In this document: in pieces, positions 44,466 through 52,965 of the stretch
Position numbering within the stretch: the first letter of the stretch is position 1
How the letters are laid out: each line of letters begins with the position of its first letter
Assembly: GCF_000497245.1 (NCBI RefSeq)
Contig: NZ_AWTC01000012.1
Coordinates: 1-64,000 of the forward strand
DNA length: 64,000 bases
Direction of reading: 5' to 3'
DNA from: Sporolactobacillus laevolacticus DSM 442
Lineage (GTDB): Bacteria; Bacillota; Bacilli; Bacillales; Sporolactobacillaceae
Translations under genes and position numbers: made by a program
The notes under the pieces: model-generated
Database searches by the model: none
What the model was told of the DNA's origin: nothing
Seen by the model: the letters and a program-made list of their open reading frames with translations, nothing else

Positions 44466-45242
44466 ATGGAGAATCAAGAACTGTTCGTGCCTTCTGTCCA
44501 TTCTTCTTTAGAAATATTAGAGTGGCTTTCAAAAGAAGAGCATAAGTATTCAACACTAACGGATCTATCTAATAACTTGCACATAAGCAAAAGCACCTGT
44601 TTACGCATATTAAAAACATTAACGGCGAAAGGTTATCTTTCCTATAACTCTGATTCAAAGAACTATAGTTTAGGATTCTCACTCATTCCATTAGGGATCA
44701 GGTCACAAGAAATCAACGACCGTATTGGCCGAGCAATTGCTTATTTGCCCCAAGTGGCAGAAGACACCGGGATAACTGCTGTATTAGTTAAAAGGATTGA
44801 TCATCGGCTGATGTATATCGGCAAGCAAGAGCCGCTTCAAAAAATCAGGCTGACGGTTACTGTTGGGGAAACTTTTCCGATACATGTAGGCGCGTTGGGG
44901 AAATGCTTCTTGGCCTATTTAGATACTGCAACAAGGGCAGCATTATTAAGTGAGTACACGACAAATGGCACGTTTCCAACGTATACCGATCATTCATTGA
45001 CTCACCTTGATCAATTGCTTGAGCAGATTGATCAAATTCGACGAGAGGGCGTTGCACAAAGCAACGGAGAATATAACGTCGGAATCAATGCCGTTGCCTG
45101 TCCCATCTTTGATGAAAGGAAAAAGATTATTCTTGTGCTAGGTGGCTTCACACTTAATCCCATTCAGGATACAGACAAATGGGAAGAAATGAAAAAGAAA
45201 ATGATAAGACACGCACACAAAATATCAGAGTTGATAATCTAA
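44466..45242 (+). CDS. IclR-family transcriptional regulator
   Basis: 258 residues with an N-terminal winged helix (LEILEWLSKEEHKYSTLTDLSNNLHISKSTCLRILKTLTAKGYL) and a C-terminal GAF-like effector domain (GETFPIHVGALGKCFLAYL, GINAVACPIFDE). ATG at 44466 follows AAGGGATG. It probably regulates the divergent YciI/aldo-keto reductase pair through the twin palindromes. Confidence 0.93.
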   Translation: MENQELFVPSVHSSLEILEWLSKEEHKYSTLTDLSNNLHISKSTCLRILKTLTAKGYLSYNSDSKNYSLGFSLIPLGIRSQEINDRIGRAIAYLPQVAEDTGITAVLVKRIDHRLMYIGKQEPLQKIRLTVTVGETFPIHVGALGKCFLAYLDTATRAALLSEYTTNGTFPTYTDHSLTHLDQLLEQIDQIRREGVAQSNGEYNVGINAVACPIFDERKKIILVLGGFTLNPIQDTDKWEEMKKKMIRHAHKISELII

Positions 45243-45285
45243 ACAGATCGTTTTTCTCATGATCCCTAATTCAATTGGATTTCGT

Positions 45286-45834
45286 TCACACTTCATGATT
45301 TCCCGCTTTCATTCCCGGCGCAAAATTCCGGCTTTGATCAAGCGGTTTTTCTTTAGCAGTGATCACTTCCGGTTGCAGGCAGAATACTGCGGTCGCACTT
45401 CCAAGAGATGAGCGGTATTTCTCAACATGGTTTCGTGACAAGGCCCGGTCATAATATCCGGGAACATATTTATCAAGTAATCTTTGCATCACTTCTGTCG
45501 CTTCATCCCAATCGGAGATGTGCGTGACTTCACCAAATACCATGACACTCATATAAGCGGTGTCTGTGTGCGCTGGTACTGGATGTGCCATGGTCCCGTA
45601 TTCTTCACAAACTGTAAAACAGATCTTGGCATTGGCTTTCATTAAATCTGCCTTTTTGCCCTCACTTGCCCCGTGAAAATAGATCTTGTTGTTGTACCAA
45701 ACAAAATTCAATGGAACGACATAAGGATATTCCTCATCAGAAAGTCCTAAAAAACCAATCCTAGCCTTCGTCAAAAATTGACTAATTTTCTCTTGATCAC
45801 GACATTCGAACATCTGTTTACGCAATGGACGCAT
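45286..45834 (-). CDS. Pyridoxamine 5'-phosphate oxidase-like flavoprotein
   Basis: 182 residues of the NimA-type PNPOx-like split barrel family: KISQFLTKARIGFLGLSDEEYPYVVPLNFVWYNNKIYFHGAS with the flavin-binding region, later VFGEVTHISDWDEA. The start is ATG at 45834 after AAGGTGG. Divergent from a MocR-type regulator, which uses pyridoxal phosphate as cofactor; this pairing suggests a role around vitamin B6 or nitro-compound reduction. Confidence 0.88.
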   Translation of the reverse strand: MRPLRKQMFECRDQEKISQFLTKARIGFLGLSDEEYPYVVPLNFVWYNNKIYFHGASEGKKADLMKANAKICFTVCEEYGTMAHPVPAHTDTAYMSVMVFGEVTHISDWDEATEVMQRLLDKYVPGYYDRALSRNHVEKYRSSLGSATAVFCLQPEVITAKEKPLDQSRNFAPGMKAGNHEV

Positions 45835-45865
45835 ATTATTTTCCACCTTTTCTGTCATTTATCGT

Positions 45866-45910
45866 TTATAATGTTTATTATAAGAACAGTTGTATCTTTT
45901 AAAAGATACA
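45866..45910. promoter_or_regulatory. Divergent promoter with two palindromes
   Basis: TTATAAT-GTTT-ATTATAA (45866-45883) and the perfect 20-bp palindrome TGTATCTTTTAAAAGATACA (45891-45910) lie between the flavoprotein and mocR starts. The first contains -10 sequences for both directions. Confidence 0.7.
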
Positions 45911-45948
45911 GATTCCTAGTTTTAGACCAGTACAGAGGTGGGAGAAAC

Positions 45949-47391
45949 GTGGAAATCATTCCGAAGCTCGACGATCGTTTAAAGGATTCATTATATATTC
46001 AGCTTTATCGCTATTTTAAACATGAAATTGAGCAATTTACCTTTGAAACAGGCATGCGCCTTCCATCCATCCGCTATCTTGCAGACCGATTAAATGTAAG
46101 CAACACCACTGTACAAATGGCTTATCAACAGCTTCTCGCTGAAGGATATATTGAAAGCAGGGCACGCAGCGGTTATTTTATTGCCGAACTGGACAGTGAT
46201 TTTATTGAATCAACCGTAACTCCATGCACAAAACTTTCCTCTGAGGATTCTTCTGAGCAAAAAGAAAAGCACATTTTATACGACTTCTTTATGTCAGACA
46301 TCGATACCGATCATTTTCCACTGGCTAGTTGGAGGAAGTATGCGAACAAACTGCTAAACTCTGAACATAAGGATGTGCTCAAATATGGAGAATATCAGGG
46401 TGAGTTGGGCTTAAGGAAGGCTTTATCTGATTATCTGCACCGGTCTCGAGGTGTCCATTGTACTCCGGAGCAAGTGGTTATCGCTTCAGGCACCCAATCT
46501 ATATTGCATATTCTCTATCAACTTATAAGGTGGAAAAATAAGCGTTTAGCTATGGAAGACCCGGGCTATCAAGGCGTTCGGCGGTCTTTACAAGGGCAAG
46601 ATATAAAACTGGTGCCAATCCCGGTTGAGAAGGATGGTCTATCCATTCGTGAATTTAAAAAGGTTCAAGCAGATGCAGTCTATATTACGCCTTCCCATCA
46701 ATATCCTCTTGGTATGGTCATGCCGATCGCAAAAAGAATTCAACTGCTTGCCTGGGCCAATGAGCAGGAGAGCTGGATAATTGAGGATGATTACGATGGG
46801 GAATTTCGTTATCGTGGGAAGCCGATCCCTTCATTGCAGGGGATTGATGAACATAGCCGCGTGATTTACATCGGCACTTTTTCAAAATCCCTAATGCCTG
46901 CGATCAGAGTGAGCTATATGGTCCTTCCTCCAGCTCTTCTCGAAACCTATAAACATCTTGAATGGGGGCAAACCGCTTCACGGCTTCATCAACAAACGTT
47001 AACCTTGTTTATTGAAAATGGAGAATGGGAGCAACACATTCGTAAAATGCGGACACTATATAAGAAAAAGCAAGCGGTACTCCTTGAAACCATTAAGTCA
47101 GTGATGGGAGAACATGTACATGTGAGTGGGCAGAATGCGGGGTTACATATCGTCCTTCACGTGAAGAGCAATTGTCCTGCCGACACACTCATCGCATGTG
47201 CCGAAAAAGCGGGTATAAAAGTATACGGTACCTCTTCCTACCTAAATCAGAACAAAACTTCATGTTCCCTGCCTATCTTACTTGGATTCGGCGGGTTATC
47301 ATTGAATGATATAAAGCAAGGCATTAAACTATTGCACAAGGCTTGGCTGCCTTATTACAAATCATCCGAGCAGTGCAGTGTGACACCTTAA
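45949..47391 (+). CDS. MocR-type GntR/aminotransferase regulator
   Basis: 480 residues. The N-terminal GntR winged helix (LYIQLYRYFKHEIEQFTFETGMRLPSIRYLADRLNVSNTTVQMAYQQLLAEGYI) is fused to a fold-type I aminotransferase-like domain (about 110-470) with the PLP Lys in GTFSKSLMPAIR. Such proteins (PdxR, GabR) sense PLP or its adducts. GTG at 45949 follows GAGGTGGGAG. It probably controls the divergent PNPOx-like gene. Confidence 0.92.
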   Translation: MEIIPKLDDRLKDSLYIQLYRYFKHEIEQFTFETGMRLPSIRYLADRLNVSNTTVQMAYQQLLAEGYIESRARSGYFIAELDSDFIESTVTPCTKLSSEDSSEQKEKHILYDFFMSDIDTDHFPLASWRKYANKLLNSEHKDVLKYGEYQGELGLRKALSDYLHRSRGVHCTPEQVVIASGTQSILHILYQLIRWKNKRLAMEDPGYQGVRRSLQGQDIKLVPIPVEKDGLSIREFKKVQADAVYITPSHQYPLGMVMPIAKRIQLLAWANEQESWIIEDDYDGEFRYRGKPIPSLQGIDEHSRVIYIGTFSKSLMPAIRVSYMVLPPALLETYKHLEWGQTASRLHQQTLTLFIENGEWEQHIRKMRTLYKKKQAVLLETIKSVMGEHVHVSGQNAGLHIVLHVKSNCPADTLIACAEKAGIKVYGTSSYLNQNKTSCSLPILLGFGGLSLNDIKQGIKLLHKAWLPYYKSSEQCSVTP

Positions 47392-47487
47392 TTTCACAAA
47401 CAGTTAACCAAACTTTTCTTTACGTAGGATGATCACCAAAAAGTGAAACTTTCAGGGCACACAAATATTTAAAAGCGATATTTTCCT

Positions 47488-48333
47488 TTAGCTATCTGTA
47501 AAGCTAAAATCACATAATACAGGCAAATGATCAGAAGGATAGATGCCTAACTGATTATCGGCAAGAATTCCATAGAGTAGAATCTTGATCCTTCCCACTC
47601 CTCGATAAAAAACATGATCGATTGCTCGGAATATCCGATCATGTTTTTGCTGTAAGCTCAACAAATCTGTCGTATATTGATGCATCAAGAAACGATGATA
47701 AGTAAAAGGTAAGCCATAGCAGATTGTCTCTTTTGCTGTCGAAGCATCTATAAAGCCAGAATGCAAAATCTGTTCGTAGGCAGGAGATTGTTCCGGAGAG
47801 TTGAAATCCCCACACAGAAATATTGGGCAGTTCGGCTCAACCAAGGCTAATTCATTGTTGATTACATTCGCACTATTAGCATTTGCTAGCTTACCAATGT
47901 GATCATAATGAGTATTTGCAATTACCAAAGAGTGGTTGGATGCTTGATGTTTTAATTGCTTCCAAACGACCGTTCGAGGTTTTTTAGCATCCCACCCGAT
48001 ACTACCTGCAATATGCGGTGTTTCAGATAACCAAAAATCTCCTTCACCTTTTAGGGTAAACATATCTTTGCGATGAAATATAGGCACTTGTTCACCATCT
48101 AATTTTCCATCATTACGTCCGATACCAAAACATGCATATTCCGGAAAACATTCCGCTAGAAAAGCCTTTTGATGCTCTAACGCTTCCTGAACACAGAAAA
48201 TATCCGGATTATAATATCTCAATAATGATACAATCTGTTGACAACGACAGTCCCACGAATAAGGGGCATCCGTACGTCGGTCGACAAGTATGTTAAAGGT
48301 CATCAATCGGATGGTGGTATTTTTTTGCTCCAT
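47488..48333 (-). CDS. Endonuclease/exonuclease/phosphatase-family protein
   Basis: 281 residues. The metal-dependent fold is shown by LMTFNILVDR (Asn), DIFCVQEALEHQ (Glu), ANTHYDHIG (His), LCGDFNSPEQSPAY (Asp-Asn) and YPSDHLPVLCDF (Asp-His). These are phosphodiesterases acting on nucleic acids, phospholipids or phosphoinositides; the substrate is unknown and no signal peptide is visible, so it is cytoplasmic. Confidence 0.9.
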   Translation of the reverse strand: MEQKNTTIRLMTFNILVDRRTDAPYSWDCRCQQIVSLLRYYNPDIFCVQEALEHQKAFLAECFPEYACFGIGRNDGKLDGEQVPIFHRKDMFTLKGEGDFWLSETPHIAGSIGWDAKKPRTVVWKQLKHQASNHSLVIANTHYDHIGKLANANSANVINNELALVEPNCPIFLCGDFNSPEQSPAYEQILHSGFIDASTAKETICYGLPFTYHRFLMHQYTTDLLSLQQKHDRIFRAIDHVFYRGVGRIKILLYGILADNQLGIYPSDHLPVLCDFSFTDS

Positions 48334-48888
48334 ATTAAATTCATCCTCTACAATCGGTGTTCGGTAATATACAGGAAGCTAAGCTATAAACAAAAATGTC
48401 ATTTATCATTTTGTGGAAGCTATTTTACCGGGTCTCATTGCTTGCTAAGCTTTACTTACAACTGAGGCTTTAGAGGCACCTAAGTTTACTAATAGTTCGT
48501 TTGCATTCCTTGCAAATTTGGGTGTATCACTAGGTACAGTCTCGGGTGGTAGGCTTATTATCCCTGTTCAGAACACAACAAATTGTATTGAGCGGTGTAT
48601 GTTTCAGATACTTGCATTCATTGCTTTGCAGTGAAAATTAAGCTCTTTGAGCTAAAAGAAATAAAGACTTAAATGCTAATGATTATCTCCGGAGACCGGC
48701 GATGTTAAAATAGCAATTTTGGGCATGCTGATTAATTTTTTTCATTTTAACAAGATGGTTGCCCTCTCAATTCTCATCATTGCTACTGGGTTTTGAGAGA
48801 ATTGATGATGGTCCACCTAAGTAAACAATAATAATGTAAAAAAGGAGAAGACAAAGTGACAAGCAACTCGTTCAGATAATTGATAACT
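48334..48888. other. Gene-poor region (555 bases) with decay remnants
   Basis: Contains the MFS remnant above. At 48838-48879 it also holds a perfect AAAAAAGGAG site before an eight-codon frame (GTG to TAA, encoding MTSNSFR), probably the start of a truncated gene or a regulatory mini-ORF. CAATTCTC/GAGAATTG around 48770-48805 is a weak hairpin. Confidence 0.5.
48449..48634 (+). pseudogene. Fragment of an MFS transporter gene
   Basis: A 61-codon open stretch without a start codon or ribosome binding site. It contains EAPKFTNSSFAFLANLGVSLGTVSGGRLI, which resembles a late membrane segment of AraJ/DHA1-type MFS exporters (usual form: EAP-x-hydrophobic-N-LG-x-x-G-x-x-GG). No further MFS sequence is recognisable on either side, so it is a degraded remnant. 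Confidence 0.55.
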
Positions 48889-49764
48889 CTACCTGTTTTC
48901 CCGAATAATCTTCATGATCTGATTCAATGCGGGCAGATGCTTGTTTTTGCTTTTATATGCAATATAAATGACATTTTTAACGCTTAACTTCTCTAATATA
49001 ACCTTGGCTTTTTCTTCATCCATTGAATTTTTTAATATATATGTCGGGATTAAACTGATTCCTGCTCCGTTTTCGATTGCCTTTAGAATTAAGTGCAAAT
49101 TAGGAATGATATGCTTTGGTTTAATAATTGGGCGTTTTTTAAAATGTACCCGCCAAAACCTTCTGATGATTGGCAAATCCAGACCATAGCTGATCCAATC
49201 CTGTGATAAAAGCCATTTTTCTTTTGAAGTTAAATCATCATCATTCATGGGTACTTCCAATTGTTTTGGCGCAGCAATGACAAATTCCTCTTCATCTAAT
49301 TTTGTGAATTCAATTCCCGGTATTTGCGACTTTTGCGAGGTAATGATCAAATCGACTTTATCTTCCTTCAATAATTCCAATAATTGATCGGCTGTTCCAA
49401 AGTAGGAAACGGTACCTGTTTGATACTCCTCAAGCTGATCCAGAATATGTTCATAAAAGTACTCTATGGCAGATCCAATTCTGATAATAGAAAGCGTTGG
49501 CAAAGAAGCCGCCTTAAAACTTAAGGTAGCTTCCTCTAAGGATTCAACAAGAGGCGCGAGCTGTGAATATAATGCCTTTCCTCTTTCAGTAGGCACCATT
49601 TTTCTCGCTGTCCGTACGAATAACGGTTCACCAACCTCAGCTTCTAATGAAGCTAAGTGCTGACTCATCGCCGGCTGTGTCATGATGCGGATCTTGGCAG
49701 CTTCAGACACCGAATTATATTTATATATAGAAACAAAGCTGCGATACCATTCAAAATCCACCAA
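48889..49764 (-). CDS. LysR-family transcriptional regulator
   Basis: 291 residues, TTG start behind GGAGGAG. The N-terminal helix-turn-helix is YRSFVSIYKYNSVSEAAKIRIMTQPAMSQHLASLEAEVGEPLFVRT; the effector domain follows. It lies 17 bases downstream of the short-chain dehydrogenase gene on the same strand, so both may be one transcript. Confidence 0.92.
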   Translation of the reverse strand: MVDFEWYRSFVSIYKYNSVSEAAKIRIMTQPAMSQHLASLEAEVGEPLFVRTARKMVPTERGKALYSQLAPLVESLEEATLSFKAASLPTLSIIRIGSAIEYFYEHILDQLEEYQTGTVSYFGTADQLLELLKEDKVDLIITSQKSQIPGIEFTKLDEEEFVIAAPKQLEVPMNDDDLTSKEKWLLSQDWISYGLDLPIIRRFWRVHFKKRPIIKPKHIIPNLHLILKAIENGAGISLIPTYILKNSMDEEKAKVILEKLSVKNVIYIAYKSKNKHLPALNQIMKIIRENR

Positions 49765-49781
49765 GTTGTAAAATCTCCTCC

Positions 49782-50537
49782 TCAGATCAGTTCATTAACA
49801 TCATAAACATGTCCGTTAATTAAACGTTTATTCAACACCAAATCAACCAATGCTTTCGCTACTTGAACAGGTTGCCGTAAAGCTCCACTGGTTTTGAAGT
49901 CTTGAAATTTATCAAGTTCAATAAATGCTTCTTTTTCAGCGCCTCTGATTGTCCCCTGCATTTCTGTATCCATAATACCGGGGCTAAAAGCTACAATCCT
50001 GTGAGCACTATCTATACGTTCCTGTTCAAGACCGGCTACCTTTGTGTGCATATTAATCGCCGCTTTGGTCGCATTATAGACACTCCATCCATGAATCGGC
50101 CGTTCAGCCGCACCAGAGGTTACATTAACAATAATCACTTCAAGCTCTTCATCCCTTAATTCTTTCAAAAGTGTATTGTTCATGAGCATAGGCGCAAGAA
50201 GATTTAACTGGACAGCTCGCTGGATCGCACTGTTATCTAGATAGCCTAAGCGTTCAATCGGTTCTACCATTCCTGCATTATTAATGACATATAATTTTTG
50301 AGGCTTTCTTTCAACAATCTGTTTGCTTACTTCCTTTATAATCGCTTCGATTTCTTCTACATTAATAAGATCGACGGGGTAGTGCGAAAAGCGCCCCTCA
50401 CTTTGAGTTATAAGGTTTTGTAACCTTTCATTCGTGTTTCGGGACAAACCGATAACTTCAATACCCTGTTCAATCAAAAGTTTACTAATTTCATACCCAA
50501 GTCCTTTAGATACTCCGGTAACAAGTGCCATTTCCAT
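49782..50537 (-). CDS. Short-chain dehydrogenase (benzil reductase-like)
   Basis: About 251 residues with the NADP motif ALVTGVSKGLGYEIS, the active-site Tyr-x3-Lys in VYNATKAAINMHTK, the NNAGMVEP motif and FSPGIMDTEM. It closely resembles the YueD group described as (S)-benzoin-forming benzil reductase, a sepiapterin-reductase-like family. ATG at 50537 follows GAGGTGG. It is followed by the lysR gene. Confidence 0.9.
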   Translation of the reverse strand: MEMALVTGVSKGLGYEISKLLIEQGIEVIGLSRNTNERLQNLITQSEGRFSHYPVDLINVEEIEAIIKEVSKQIVERKPQKLYVINNAGMVEPIERLGYLDNSAIQRAVQLNLLAPMLMNNTLLKELRDEELEVIIVNVTSGAAERPIHGWSVYNATKAAINMHTKVAGLEQERIDSAHRIVAFSPGIMDTEMQGTIRGAEKEAFIELDKFQDFKTSGALRQPVQVAKALVDLVLNKRLINGHVYDVNELI

Positions 50538-50565
50538 AGTTTCCACCTCATTTTTCCTACAAAAG

Positions 50566-50598
50566 AAAAAGCTGATATTCTTTAAGATACCAGCTTTT
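50566..50598 (-). terminator. Terminator of the PfpI-like gene
   Basis: AAAAGCTGGTATC and GATATCAGCTTTT (minus strand, one mismatch) followed by TCTTTT, directly after the stop at 50605. Confidence 0.8.
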
Positions 50599-50604
50599 CG
50601 TAGA

Positions 50605-51270
50605 TTAACCTAGTGTTTCGATCACTGCTTTGGCTACAGCTATCGTGGATTGAGGATTTTGACCGGTAATCAGATTACCGTCTATTTCGTAATGGGTAGT
50701 CCAATTTGGCGCAGCAACGAAAATCGCACCCAGATCACGAATCTTGCTTTCCAACAAGAATGGCAGTACCGGTTCCAGTCCTGTCTGTTCCTCTTCTTTG
50801 TCCGTAAAAGCATTCACACGTTTGCCGGCGACAAGCGGCTGGCCATTCGATAGCGTTGCACCAACCAATCCTGCAGGACCGTGGCAAACAGCAGCGACAA
50901 TTTTGTCTGCTTCATAGAAATCACGCAGCAATTCTTGTAACTTTTTGTTCTCAGGGAGATCAAACATTGCTCCATGTCCACCTGGGAGGAAAATCGCATC
51001 AAAAGAATCATAGGATACATCATCAAGTTTTACAGTGTCCTTCAAATACTTTTCCGTATCAAGAATCTCCTGCGATGTATTTTCATCTACACTACCAGGA
51101 TCAGGAGTGCTTACCCCGCCAAGCGGACTCGCAACCGTAATACTGTACCCTTTCTTTTTGAATTCAATATATGCTTCACCAAACTCGGACAACCAAATCC
51201 CCGTGGATTTGCCTTCTGTGAGTTTCGTATGATTCGTGACAACCATTAAGATATTTTTTGACACAACCAT
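50605..51270 (-). CDS. DJ-1/PfpI-family protein (Hsp31-like)
   Basis: 221 residues. The nucleophile Cys is in AAVCHGPAGLVG, with FLPGGHGAMFDL upstream and the acidic GIWLSEFGEAY (Glu) characteristic of the Hsp31/glyoxalase III-like class. It may act as a deglycase or glutathione-independent glyoxalase. AGGAGG-like sequence precedes the start. It is separated from the downstream SDR gene by a terminator. Confidence 0.9.
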   Translation of the reverse strand: MVVSKNILMVVTNHTKLTEGKSTGIWLSEFGEAYIEFKKKGYSITVASPLGGVSTPDPGSVDENTSQEILDTEKYLKDTVKLDDVSYDSFDAIFLPGGHGAMFDLPENKKLQELLRDFYEADKIVAAVCHGPAGLVGATLSNGQPLVAGKRVNAFTDKEEEQTGLEPVLPFLLESKIRDLGAIFVAAPNWTTHYEIDGNLITGQNPQSTIAVAKAVIETLG

Positions 51271-51378
51271 AACCTCCTATAAAGTTTTTTCGTTTACAAT
51301 GTCATTCTAATCCCAGACTATATATAAAACAAATTATGTTTTTATGTATATTGTATAAATATATTTATACATCAATAT

Positions 51379-51426
51379 ACAAAAAAGTTCTTTACTGATC
51401 GCTGTTCGTCAATCAGTAAAGAACTC
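51379..51426 (-). terminator. Terminator of the aspartate kinase gene
   Basis: AGTTCTTTACTGAT pairs with ATCAGTAAAGAACT, followed by T6 on the minus strand. The arm repeats the AGTTCTTT core of two other terminators here. Confidence 0.85.
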
Positions 51427-51465
51427 TATCTCGATTACTTTACTTCTAAACACTTGGCAGTGACA

Positions 51466-52830
51466 TTATCTAACCTTAACTTCTGCAAAAAATTCTTCAT
51501 AAAGCGCTTGTACGGCTTTTTTCTCAACGGCATCCTTTACGCCGAACATCATGCTTGTTTCAGAGGAGCCTTGATTAATCATTTCAATATTAATATTCGC
51601 TGCGGCTAATGCATTCGACGCTCTAGCCGCCGTACCGACTTTTTGGCGCATGCCTTCACCAACAAGCATGATTAGTGCCAGGTCATGCTCGACCCTGACT
51701 TCATCGGCATCAAGATCATCTATAATTCTTTTCACAATACTTTTCTCAATTTCTTCATCCATTTGGTTCTGCCTGACAATAATTGTAATGTCATCGATAC
51801 CCGATGGAATATGTTCAAAGGACAAGCCGAATTCTTCTAAAATCAGCAGAATTTTTCTTCCAAATCCAATTTCTTTGTTCATCATGTATTTGCCGACATA
51901 GATACTGCAGAATTTATCATCACTGGCAATACCCACTACAGGACCGTTTATATTTTCCCTTGCACTCATAATTAGCGTTCCAGGTGCTTCGGGGTTATTT
52001 GTATTTTTCACATTAACCGGTATACCCGCTCGAAACGCAGGGATGAGCGCTTCGTCATGAAAAACCGAAAACCCGCAGTACGATAACTCTCTCATTTCAC
52101 GGTAGGTTAGTTCGCGAATTTCTTTCGGGTTCTTAACAATATTCGGATTCACTGCATAAACTGCATCGACATCAGTAAAGTTTTCATAAAGATCCGCTTT
52201 TATACCATTTGCCAAAATTGAACCAGTAATATCCGAACCACTGCGTGAGAAGGTCACAACATCGCCTTCCGTGTTGTAGCCAAAAAATCCTGGAAATACA
52301 ATAATACCTGATTGTTTTTTCAATTCGTATAAACGTTCATACGACTCAGGCAATACTTGCGCATTCCCCGGTTCGTTACTTACTAAAAGCCCCGCTTCTT
52401 TTGGAGAAACATAGTGTGTTTCTAAGCCTTTATGATTAAAGACTGCTGCGATCAGCTTAGCATTATTATCCTCGCCGCTTGCTTTTACTGCTTCTATAAA
52501 GGAAGCCGGGTTGTCTTTGTCACCGTTAAGCAGGGACAAAAGATCATCCGTTATTTTTTCAATAATATTATTTGAGAGATTCAGCTCGTCAGCGATACTT
52601 TTATATCTGCCAATAATGGTTTCGACAAGTTCACTTGCATCTTCACCGTTAAGATAGTGTTCCGCACAGCTGATTAATAAATCGGTGACTTTAATATCAT
52701 CCGAATAACGTTTTCCCGGAGCTGAAACGACCACGATTTTGCGTTCAGGATCCGATGCAACAATATGAAAAACTTTCTCGACTTGCGCTCCGGAAGCAAG
52801 TGAGCTTCCGCCAAATTTAACAACTTTCAT
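51466..52830 (-). CDS. thrD: Aspartate kinase (ThrD/YclM type)
   Basis: 454 residues. Phosphorylates L-aspartate, the first step of lysine, threonine and methionine synthesis. The N-terminal VVKFGGSSLASGAQ, the central FSRSGSDITGSILANGI and two C-terminal ACT domains (EFGLSFEHIPSGIDDITIIV and NINIEMINQGSSETSMMFGV) are present. From memory it is very close to B. subtilis YclM/ThrD, the threonine-inhibited isoform. It is a single gene without a lysine riboswitch. Confidence 0.94.
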   Translation of the reverse strand: MKVVKFGGSSLASGAQVEKVFHIVASDPERKIVVVSAPGKRYSDDIKVTDLLISCAEHYLNGEDASELVETIIGRYKSIADELNLSNNIIEKITDDLLSLLNGDKDNPASFIEAVKASGEDNNAKLIAAVFNHKGLETHYVSPKEAGLLVSNEPGNAQVLPESYERLYELKKQSGIIVFPGFFGYNTEGDVVTFSRSGSDITGSILANGIKADLYENFTDVDAVYAVNPNIVKNPKEIRELTYREMRELSYCGFSVFHDEALIPAFRAGIPVNVKNTNNPEAPGTLIMSARENINGPVVGIASDDKFCSIYVGKYMMNKEIGFGRKILLILEEFGLSFEHIPSGIDDITIIVRQNQMDEEIEKSIVKRIIDDLDADEVRVEHDLALIMLVGEGMRQKVGTAARASNALAAANINIEMINQGSSETSMMFGVKDAVEKKAVQALYEEFFAEVKVR

Positions 52831-52965
52831 TCTGACAACCCCTACTATTGGTCACTTACCGCAAATGTACCACTAGTATCACTTATTTTAGAAAAAGAAT
52901 CAAACCTTTTTTACAATTGGCAATAATTTAATGAAAAATAACTTCAAATAAGTGATTTATTCGGA

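Noticed and set aside
52831-52965. Possible lysine riboswitch before aspartate kinase
   Set aside because: The gap is only about 135 bases and shows none of the conserved L-box elements.
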